A stretch of DNA of 64,000 bases from an uncultured Commensalibacter sp. (GTDB lineage Bacteria > Pseudomonadota > Alphaproteobacteria > Acetobacterales > Acetobacteraceae): NCBI GenBank assembly GCA_945266285.1, contig CALYOP010000003.1, positions 186,001 through 250,000 of the forward strand, read 5' to 3'. Positions 35,596 to 43,102 of the stretch are shown here, in pieces. Position 1 is the stretch's first letter, and the number at the start of each line of letters is the position of its first letter. A program made the translations under genes and the position numbers. The notes below the pieces were generated by a model. That model was not told the origin of the DNA. It worked only from the letters and a program-made list of their open reading frames with translations, and made no database searches.

Positions 35596-36288
35596 TTAAT
35601 CCAGTCTAAAATCAATAAGATAGCGATGTCCCAACTGTTTGACAGGCACACCATTACGAGCTGCAGGACGATATCGGGCATTCCGCACATAACGAAGCGC
35701 TTCTTCAATAAAGGCCGCATTAACACCACTACTGGCGACGTGACAATTACTGGTTGTTCCGGATGCTTCGACGTCACAGACAACCGCTACCCGAGCTTCT
35801 TTTCCTGCGGCTTCCATTTCACTAGGGTATCGTAATCGAACACCATTAAGCGGTACTGCACCGGCACTTCGATCTGGTGGCCCCATCGTTGATTGCCCTT
35901 CCCCAGCCGTACCTTGACCTTGATTAGCATTCATCGAAAATGACTGCGTTGTATTTCCTTTTAATGCCTGTGCTTTAGGACGTTCACGATGAACTTCGGT
36001 TACTTTGGGAGGAATTGGCTTTTCTTCCGTCCGAATAGGAGGCGGTGTAATTTCTGGAGGCGGTGGCATCACCATTTCAGGAGTCAAAGGCGTTGTAGAT
36101 GCTGACAAACTCGCCGATGATGCCGAAGCTTGAACAATCTGTGTAATCAATGGGCGCCGTTCTGGTGGAGCAGGCTCATTCCAACCCATTGCATGTATCA
36201 AGGCCCATATAGCCAAAAGATGGAGCGCCACGACCAAAACAATAGGTAAGATATAATCTATGGGTCGATGTGAATCACAATTCGTCAT
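35596..36288 (-). CDS. tonB: TonB energy-transducing protein
   Basis: A 230-residue protein with one N-terminal membrane helix (PIVLVVALHLLAIWALIHAM), a Pro-rich periplasmic linker (about 70-115, MPPPPEITPPPIRTEE) and a C-terminal TonB domain. The latter shows RYPSEMEAAGKEARVAVVCD, ARYRPAARNGVPVKQ and the final strand LIDFRLD. It transmits energy to outer membrane receptors, likely including the TPP-controlled receptor at 18-20 kb, although other receptors must exist elsewhere. It starts the operon tonB-exbB-exbD-exbD-TPR and follows prfB at 63 bases. Confidence 0.9.
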   Translation of the reverse strand: MTNCDSHRPIDYILPIVLVVALHLLAIWALIHAMGWNEPAPPERRPLITQIVQASASSASLSASTTPLTPEMVMPPPPEITPPPIRTEEKPIPPKVTEVHRERPKAQALKGNTTQSFSMNANQGQGTAGEGQSTMGPPDRSAGAVPLNGVRLRYPSEMEAAGKEARVAVVCDVEASGTTSNCHVASSGVNAAFIEEALRYVRNARYRPAARNGVPVKQLGHRYLIDFRLD

Positions 36289-36351
36289 TACGGATTATTT
36301 CCTGTTATCTTGAATATGGCCAAAATTGACTATCCATTTACATCCACTTGA

Positions 36352-37483
36352 TTATGATGCCTGTGCACTGGCTTCGGAACGAGTTGCACCCACACGTAAA
36401 GCCAAAGCAGCCGCCATAAAATCGTCCAAATCTCCATCAAGAACAGCATCAGGATTGGTTTTATCAACTTCGGTTCGTAAATCTTTTACTAATTGATACG
36501 GCGCAAGCACATAGGAACGTATCTGATGCCCCCAACCAATATCGGTTTTTGCGGCTTCGGTCTGTGCAGCTTGTTCTTCACGTTTTTGCAATTCCAATTC
36601 GTATAAACGTGCTTTTAGCATTTCCATCGCTGTGGCACGGTTACGATGTTGAGAACGATCCGTCTGACAAGCCACAATAATTCCCGTCGGAACATGGGTA
36701 ATACGGATAGCTGATTCCGTTTTGTTAATATGCTGCCCACCGGCACCAGAAGCCCGATAGGTATCAATCTTAAGATCAGCTTCGTTAATCTCGATATCGA
36801 TCGAGTCATCAATAACAGGATAAACCCAAACGGATGCAAATGACGTATGCCGTCTTTTAGCCGAATCAAATGGAGAAATACGAACCAAACGATGCACGCC
36901 GGCTTCGGTTTTAAGCCAACCATACGCATTAAGACCCGTAATCTGCAAAGTTGCCGATTTAATGCCCGCTTGTTCCCCTTCGGTACTTTCCATAAAAATT
37001 ACTTTGTAACCATGACGTTCAGCCCATCGTGTATACATCCGCAATAACATTTCGGCCCAATCCTGTGCTTCGGTTCCACCGGCTCCAGAATTGACTTCTA
37101 AATAGCAATCATTACGGTCTGCTTCGCCTGAAAGCAGACTTTCAATTTCAAGACGTTTTGCTTCTTTGGCAAGATTCTGTAATTGATTGACGGCTTCATC
37201 AACCATTGACTGATCTTCTTCAGCTTCGGCCATGCTCACCAAATCTGCCGCATCCTGAGTTTCATGCGAAAGCGTATTTACTTGCTCAATCTGATTGGAC
37301 AGTTGCGTCCTTTCTTGCATGATTTTTTGAGCTTTTTCTGAATCATTCCACAGATCAGGATCTTCGATTTGGTTATTTAGCTCTGCAAGCCGGTCAATTG
37401 CTGCATCCCAGTCAAAGATGCCTCCTTAGCAGCTCAAGAGACTGCTGTATCGTTGCATAGAGCGCATCGCTCTCAGTAGACAT
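36352..37483 (-). CDS. prfB: Peptide chain release factor 2, with programmed +1 frameshift
   Basis: RF2 reads UAA and UGA stop codons. The zero frame starts at ATG 37483 (GAGG upstream) and encodes 23 residues to CTT-TGA at 37412-37417. A +1 shift on CTT then gives 353 more residues (376 in total), to 36352. The SPF-type anticodon tripeptide is in VRISPFDSAKRRHTSF, and GGQ is in ASGAGGQHINKTESAIRI. AGGAGG lies three bases before the slip codon. Annotating only from the internal ATG at 37320 would lose about 54 residues. PBP1a gene lies upstream and tonB follows. Confidence 0.96.
37411..37426 (-). promoter_or_regulatory. prfB autoregulatory +1 frameshift site
   Basis: On the minus strand AGGAGG, CAT, CTT, TGA, C follow in order. 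The internal Shine-Dalgarno, the slippery CTT and the UGA followed by C (a poor termination context) match the E. coli RF2 site. Low RF2 delays termination and favours the shift, which restores RF2 (established mechanism). Confidence 0.96.
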
Positions 37484-37549
37484 AAATATATTACCTCAAT
37501 TTACTTTCAATAATGAGAATGCGAATTATAATCAATAACCATCAAGAAA

Positions 37550-40084
37550 TCAATATAATCCACCCATACCAATATCGCTACCCGATGAAGGTTGTCCACC
37601 CCCTACTTCTGGATTACTACGTGATGGTCCTTCTGAATTACCTTGTTCATGGGACAAATTACTTCCTCCCATATCTTCTTCAGAATCAGGGATATTTTCT
37701 GCTCCTGTATCGGCAGCCGTCAATTCACCATTAGCCGCACCACCTTCCAGAGAAACACTAACACCGGGGATTTGTCCTTCTTTAAAGGCATCAACCGCAA
37801 CCCCACGTCCCGTATCATAACTGGCAAGCGATATGCCCGTCGGTGGAATAAAATCAAGCTTAGGCCGTTCAGCCAATACCTCTTTCATAAAGCTGTTCCA
37901 AACAGGGCCTGCGACAACGGCACCAGTCATATTCTTGCCCAAGCTTTTGCGTTGATCATAACCAAACCACACAATTGTTACCACATCGGGTGAAAAACCA
38001 GCAAACCAAGCATCATTAAAATCCTGTGAAGTTCCTGTTTTTCCCGCTAATGGACGATCAATTCCTTTACCGGCCAAATGCCCCGTTCCACGTTTGATTA
38101 CATCTTCCAACATCGTTACAACTTGGAAAGCACTTTGTTCGGAAACAACACGCTTACGATTATCCTTGATCACCGGCATTTCATTAAGATTTTGTGGTTG
38201 TTCAACACTCATATCTTCGGGACGCCAGATGACATGACCATGACGATCTTGAATATAGTCAATCAAAGTTGGATTTACCACCACACCACAATTAGCAATA
38301 CTGGCGTAAACACCGGCATGACGTAATACCGTCGTTTCAACAGCCCCCAATGCTGCTGGCAAGACCAACGGCATAGAAGGAACTTCCTGCAAAGCAATTG
38401 CCAAATTGGCAACGGCTTTCATACCCACTTGCGCAGCCACACGGATAGTAACCAGATTGCGCGATTGTCTTAGACCATCATGCAAAGTGGTTGGTCCTTG
38501 GAAATCCTTTTCATAATTGCTGGGATGCCAATTTCCTGAGGAAAAAGGAGAGTCCATAAATTTCTGTGAAGGCGATATTCCATTTTCCATCGCAGCCAAA
38601 TAAACTACCGGTTTAAAAGAAGAACCCGGTTGCCGCAAAGCCTGCGTCGCACGGTTAAACTGGGATTCAGCAAAAGACCACCCCCCAAACATGGCCAATA
38701 CCCGTCCCGTTTTCACATCCATAGAAACCAACGCACCTTCAACAAGGGGGATTTGTTGCAAATTGACCTGACCATTTTCTGCCAATGGTTCAATCATGAC
38801 CAAATCGCCAGCTTTCAAAGGATGGGTTCGACGTGCCCAAGCCATATCCTTGGCATTAATGGTTCCCGTATGCGGTTGTCCTTTTGCTCCACCTTCAAGC
38901 CATCCGACATTACCACTCTGTGATAAAACCAAAGCATATCGCCAATTCGAAAGTATTCCTGATGGTGGCTTTTCTTTTGCGATCTGTTCTTGCCATAACA
39001 TCATATCATTATAGGCAATATGTTTGACAGGACCGCGCCATCCACGGTTACGATCATATTTCATCAATGCCTGACGCATCAGGCGTGTAGCCAAATTCTG
39101 GGTTTTGGTATCAAGACTGGTATGAACTTCCAATCCACCCTGCATTGTTTTATCGGCACCATAACGTTCAACAAGCTGACGTCGCACCTCTTCACCGAAC
39201 CATTCACTACCCGCAAGTGGCCCTTGCCGGACATAACCTTGTGGAACAAGCGGTTCTTTGGTAGCGATATCGGCGGCTTCTTGCGTAATAAAATGGTTCG
39301 TTGCCATACGTTGTAAAACCCAGTTCCGTCTTGCTATCGCGGCTTTGGGATAACGAAATGGGTTGTAATTCACCGGAGAACGTGGAAGCGATGCTAATAA
39401 TGCAGCTTCGGCGTCGGTAAGCTTGTCCAAAGGTTTATTAAAATAAGCCTGAGCAGCTGAAGCAACACCGTAGCTTCCAACACCCAGATAAATTTCGTTC
39501 AGATAAATTTCAATAATCTGGTCTTTGCTGAGCGTTTGCTCAATCCGCATCGCCAAAATTGCTTCCCTGACCTTTCTTTTCATCGAAAGTTCATTGGAAT
39601 TCAGCAACATAATACGGGCCACCTGCTGGGTAATTGTCGAAGCACCCACCGGACGATGGCCCCGGCGCATCGTCATATCCGTAACAATAGCCCGCGTAAT
39701 CGCCATCGGATCAATACCGCCATGGCTATAGAATTTCTGATCTTCTGCAGCAATAAAGGCGTTTTTAACCCGATCAGGAATAGCACTGGATGGCACAAAT
39801 AAACGGCGTTCAGATGCCAATTCTGCAATCACTTGATCATTATTTGCATAAATACGGCTCATTACCGGCGGTTCATAAGAACGCAATCCTTCAACCGTTG
39901 GCATATCTTTGGTCAACCTGGCATATTGCAACCAAACAACAATTCCGCCACCAACAAAAATCAGCAGAAACAAGCCAGCTATAATACCCAAAAATATACG
40001 CCAAAACCGATAACGCAAACGGCGTACGGGTTGTGTATGCTTTCGATCAGGAGGCACGTGTGAATCAGGCGGAACAGAAGACAT
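37550..40084 (-). CDS. mrcA: Penicillin-binding protein 1A, bifunctional peptidoglycan synthase
   Basis: An 844-residue class A PBP. An N-terminal membrane helix (about 30-52) leads to the GT51 transglycosylase with EDQKFYSHGGIDP and GASTITQQVARIMLL, then an OB-like insert, then the transpeptidase with SxxK in PGSSFKPVVYLAAME, SxN in QSRNLVT and KTGT in AGKTGTSQDFNDAW. The C-terminal 55 residues are low complexity, rich in Gly, Ser and Glu. It acts on lipid II in the periplasm. prfB starts 66 bases downstream. A hairpin terminator at 40117 separates it from the aldo/keto reductase gene. Confidence 0.95.
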   Translation of the reverse strand: MSSVPPDSHVPPDRKHTQPVRRLRYRFWRIFLGIIAGLFLLIFVGGGIVVWLQYARLTKDMPTVEGLRSYEPPVMSRIYANNDQVIAELASERRLFVPSSAIPDRVKNAFIAAEDQKFYSHGGIDPMAITRAIVTDMTMRRGHRPVGASTITQQVARIMLLNSNELSMKRKVREAILAMRIEQTLSKDQIIEIYLNEIYLGVGSYGVASAAQAYFNKPLDKLTDAEAALLASLPRSPVNYNPFRYPKAAIARRNWVLQRMATNHFITQEAADIATKEPLVPQGYVRQGPLAGSEWFGEEVRRQLVERYGADKTMQGGLEVHTSLDTKTQNLATRLMRQALMKYDRNRGWRGPVKHIAYNDMMLWQEQIAKEKPPSGILSNWRYALVLSQSGNVGWLEGGAKGQPHTGTINAKDMAWARRTHPLKAGDLVMIEPLAENGQVNLQQIPLVEGALVSMDVKTGRVLAMFGGWSFAESQFNRATQALRQPGSSFKPVVYLAAMENGISPSQKFMDSPFSSGNWHPSNYEKDFQGPTTLHDGLRQSRNLVTIRVAAQVGMKAVANLAIALQEVPSMPLVLPAALGAVETTVLRHAGVYASIANCGVVVNPTLIDYIQDRHGHVIWRPEDMSVEQPQNLNEMPVIKDNRKRVVSEQSAFQVVTMLEDVIKRGTGHLAGKGIDRPLAGKTGTSQDFNDAWFAGFSPDVVTIVWFGYDQRKSLGKNMTGAVVAGPVWNSFMKEVLAERPKLDFIPPTGISLASYDTGRGVAVDAFKEGQIPGVSVSLEGGAANGELTAADTGAENIPDSEEDMGGSNLSHEQGNSEGPSRSNPEVGGGQPSSGSDIGMGGLY

Positions 40085-40116
40085 GCGAATACTCTGCCAG
40101 AAAAATGAATAGAAGG

Positions 40117-40145
40117 AGAAAAAGACAAAAAACCTTTTGTCTCCT
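40117..40145 (-). terminator. Intrinsic terminator after the aldo/keto reductase gene
   Basis: On the minus strand GACAAAA and TTTTGTC form a 7-bp stem with a 4-base loop, followed by TTTTT. It is 115 bases after the aldo/keto reductase stop and 33 bases before mrcA. Confidence 0.55.
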
Positions 40146-40259
40146 TTCTTTATCCTATTTTTATGGTTTTTGAAACTGGACTTTATTTTCCACTTTTTTC
40201 AGCAAAATAAATTCTCATAATGCCGAAAAATTAAATGAACATCCCGGTTAATCATTTAT

Positions 40260-41177
40260 TTAACGCGACAGATTCATCATTTCTTTCATTTTTTGCCATT
40301 CCTTTTCACCGGCCTGATTTAAACGTTCAAATTCATGATCCGTTAAGTTCACATGAACCGAAGCAACATTTTCCCTAAGATGTTCTGGTGATCCTGTGCC
40401 AGGAATAGGTAAGATTACGGGCGAACGTTTTAATAACCAAGCCAAAGCAATTTGATTGACTGTGGCATCTTTCTGATGCGCAATTTCCTTTAATACCGAA
40501 GTGCTTTCTGCAAATTTACCTGCATTTAACGGTGCCCATGGGATAAAACCAATATGATGTTTTTCACAATAGTTTAATACATCTTCTGAATGCCGGTTAA
40601 AAAGATTAAAACGATTTTGAACCGTCACGATATTAAAATATTTCTTCGCCCGTTCAATCATTTCTACATCAACTTCGGATAACCCAATATGCCGGATTAG
40701 CCCTTCTTTTTGCATTTGAGCAATTGCTTCAAATTGTTCTTCGGGTGATACATCTTTTCCAACACGATGAAGCTGCCACAGATCAATATGTTTGCATTTT
40801 AAACGCCGCATACTCATTAATACGCATTGACGCAAATAATCGGTATTGCCAATTGGTCGCCAAATATCTGGGCCATGCCGTGTATGACCGCCTTTGGTTG
40901 CAATAAGCAAGCCCTTGGGATAAGGGTAAAGCGCCTCACAAATCAGGTCTTCACTAATAAAAGGCCCATAACTATCTGCCGTATCAATGAAGTTAATGCC
41001 TAATTCTTGGGTCAGCTTCAACGTAGCAAGTGATTTATTTCGATCGGCAGGTTCGCCCCAAACCCCTTTGCCAACAATACGCATAGCACCAAAACCCAAG
41101 CGATTGATTTCGATCTCACCTGCGATTTTAAATGTACCTGCCGCATGTGCAGGTATTTTTTGCGTTGATTGATTCAT
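40260..41177 (-). CDS. Aldo/keto reductase
   Basis: A 305-residue enzyme from the ATG at 41177, which has GGAGGG upstream; the frame runs on to 41210 without a better signal. The catalytic set is seen: Asp/Tyr in NFIDTADSYGPFISE, Lys in LLIATKGG and His in LWQLHRVG. The cofactor part (SPVILPIPGTGSPEHL) is typical. It is distinct from the enzyme at 11256-12257 and belongs to the YdbC/IolS-like group by appearance. It follows hrcA with a 53-base gap, which may reflect co-transcription. Substrate unknown. Confidence 0.86.
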   Translation of the reverse strand: MNQSTQKIPAHAAGTFKIAGEIEINRLGFGAMRIVGKGVWGEPADRNKSLATLKLTQELGINFIDTADSYGPFISEDLICEALYPYPKGLLIATKGGHTRHGPDIWRPIGNTDYLRQCVLMSMRRLKCKHIDLWQLHRVGKDVSPEEQFEAIAQMQKEGLIRHIGLSEVDVEMIERAKKYFNIVTVQNRFNLFNRHSEDVLNYCEKHHIGFIPWAPLNAGKFAESTSVLKEIAHQKDATVNQIALAWLLKRSPVILPIPGTGSPEHLRENVASVHVNLTDHEFERLNQAGEKEWQKMKEMMNLSR

Positions 41178-41230
41178 TTTATTCCCTCCGTGAACTATTC
41201 GATAGGACAAGAGGTATAAAATCCAACCCT

Positions 41231-42310
41231 TTATCCTAATAAACGACCGATAATCTTTGACGTGTAATCAATAACCGGAACAATTCGGCCATAATTAATT
41301 CGGGTAGGCCCAATAACACCAATCGCACCGACAATACGATTTTTTTCATTCCTAGCAGCAGAAACAATCATGGAAAGGCCAGAAACACCGAATAAATCGC
41401 TTTCTGTACCAATATAGATCTGTACCCCTTCAGAACTTTGCACTAATTCGACCAATTTGATCATAATTTCTTGTGTTTCCAATTGATCAAACAGATTTTG
41501 AATCGCCGTAAGATCTTCCATCTGGGTGATATCGGAAAGCAACCGTGCTTGACCGCGCACGAACAAGGCACCACCCCAACCCGTTTCCCCCCAAGTGGCC
41601 AAGCCACTATCAACGACTTTAGAGGTTAAATGATCCAATTCGTTCTGATTGGCTTGGATTTGTTCTTTGACGGATTCCCGTAATTCGTCCAAGGTCTGAC
41701 CCGCAATTTGCGCATTCAGATAATTTCCGGCTTCAATTAATGCCGATGGCGTGACCCCATTGGGGATTTCAATCACTCTGTTTTCGACTTGACCATCGCC
41801 ACCAACCAGAACGACCAAAGCTCGTTGAGGTCCCAAAGAAATAAATTCAATATGTTTCAATGTTCCGTTATTTTTCGGAGCCATCACCAATCCAGCACCC
41901 AAAGACAGACCAGAAAGCATCGAAGAAGCATCCGCCATGACTTCCTGCAAAGAACGTCCACGCGCTTCTAAAGAAGCACTAATAGCATCTTGTTCCTGTT
42001 TCGGTAATTCGCCAAACTGCAATAATCCATCCACAAAAAGCCGTAACCCTTTATCCGTTGGTAATCGTCCGGCTGAAGTATGAGGGGCATAAAGCAAACC
42101 CGCATCCGTTAAAACTGACATGATATTACGGATTGTCGCTGGCGATAAGGATAAAGAAGAACGTTGCGAAAGAAGTCGCGACCCAACCGGTGTGCCCGTT
42201 GCAACGAATTCTTCGACTATTTCTCTTAAAATAACTGCCGAACGTTCATCCAGACCCCATATTTTTTTGATTTCTGATGATATTGGCAACGATGTTTTAC
42301 CCCTATTCAA
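41231..42310 (-). CDS. hrcA: Heat-inducible transcription repressor HrcA
   Basis: A 359-residue repressor of heat-shock operons. The winged helix is near the N-terminus (LDERSAVILREIVEEFVATG, then LSPATIRNIMSVLTDAGLL, then HTSAGRLPTDKGLRLFVD), and the C-terminal GAF-like domain carries GAIGVIGPTRINYGRIVPVIDYTSK. HrcA binds the CIRCE element (TTAGCACTC-N9-GAGTGCTAA), which I do not see in this window. No dnaJ, dnaK or groE gene is next to it. The first start is a TTG at 42310 and a second TTG at 42289 is possible, so the start is uncertain. Confidence 0.93.
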   Translation of the reverse strand: MNRGKTSLPISSEIKKIWGLDERSAVILREIVEEFVATGTPVGSRLLSQRSSLSLSPATIRNIMSVLTDAGLLYAPHTSAGRLPTDKGLRLFVDGLLQFGELPKQEQDAISASLEARGRSLQEVMADASSMLSGLSLGAGLVMAPKNNGTLKHIEFISLGPQRALVVLVGGDGQVENRVIEIPNGVTPSALIEAGNYLNAQIAGQTLDELRESVKEQIQANQNELDHLTSKVVDSGLATWGETGWGGALFVRGQARLLSDITQMEDLTAIQNLFDQLETQEIMIKLVELVQSSEGVQIYIGTESDLFGVSGLSMIVSAARNEKNRIVGAIGVIGPTRINYGRIVPVIDYTSKIIGRLLG

Positions 42311-42388
42311 CCTTTTTTAACACTCCATCAAAATGAAACATATTACAGAATTAAGTGCTTTTGTAATTATAGACCAAAAATCAGATTT

Positions 42389-42418
42389 TTGCATCTTGCG
42401 TTATAAAAAGACTATAAA
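42389..42418 (+). promoter_or_regulatory. Candidate promoter for rdgB
   Basis: TTGCAT at 42389-42394 and TATAAA at 42413-42418 are separated by 18 bases, about 40 bases before the rdgB ATG. A consensus match by eye in the divergent hrcA-rdgB region. Confidence 0.35.
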
Positions 42419-42458
42419 GGCTATAAATAACGCTTGGTCTTAACAGGGAATCTTCACG

Positions 42459-43082
42459 ATGATCGAATCAAATATACAGCACATCAAATATGGTAGCCGC
42501 ATATTGATTGCTTCACATAACAAAGCAAAAATCAGGGAAATGAAAACCATGATGGCCCCATATAATATTCGGGTCATTTCTTCTGCCGATTTGGATTTAC
42601 CAGAACCCGAAGAAACAGGAGACAGCTTTAACGCAAACGCGGAAATCAAAGCCGTCGCCGCAGCCAAAGCATCGGGGATGATTTCCCTTGCGGATGATTC
42701 AGGATTTTGTGTGAATGCTTTAAAAGGTGCGCCCGGAATTTATTCAGCCCGATGGGCAGGCCCCAACAAAGATTACAAAGCGGCGATGGAACGTATTCGT
42801 GAAGAATTAGGCCATAACAAAGATTGGTCTGCTTGGTTCTTTTGCGCTTTATGTGTTGTCTGGCCTGATGGAACAATCCGTAGTTTTGATGGTCGCGTTG
42901 ATGGTGAATTTGTATGGCCACCCCGTGGCAAAAATGGCCATGGTTACGACCCCGTATTTAAGGCAACAGGGTCGTCATTAACCTTTGGCGAGATGACCGA
43001 TGCCGAAAAAAACGAAATCAGTCATCGCGCCCGTGCTTTTAATTCCTTTTACAAAAACTGCCTGCTTTCTTCACCAGCCTAG
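42459..43082 (+). CDS. rdgB: XTP/dITP pyrophosphatase (RdgB/HAM1)
   Basis: A 207-residue house-cleaning NTPase that removes inosine and xanthosine triphosphates. The motifs are ASHNKAKIREMK at the N-terminus, LADDSGFCVNALKGAPGIYS, then GHGYDPVF and SHRARAFNSF. AGGGAA precedes the ATG by about 12 bases. It is divergent from hrcA, a pairing common in proteobacteria, and convergent with hpnN with a 20-base gap. Confidence 0.95.
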   Translation: MIESNIQHIKYGSRILIASHNKAKIREMKTMMAPYNIRVISSADLDLPEPEETGDSFNANAEIKAVAAAKASGMISLADDSGFCVNALKGAPGIYSARWAGPNKDYKAAMERIREELGHNKDWSAWFFCALCVVWPDGTIRSFDGRVDGEFVWPPRGKNGHGYDPVFKATGSSLTFGEMTDAEKNEISHRARAFNSFYKNCLLSSPA

Positions 43083-43102
43083 TTTTTGAAAATAACAACA
43101 CG

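Noticed and set aside
42325-42362. HrcA-binding CIRCE element upstream of hrcA
   Set aside because: Half-sites resembling GCACTT and GAGTGTTAA exist, but are separated by about 26 bases and not 9, and the arms do not match well.
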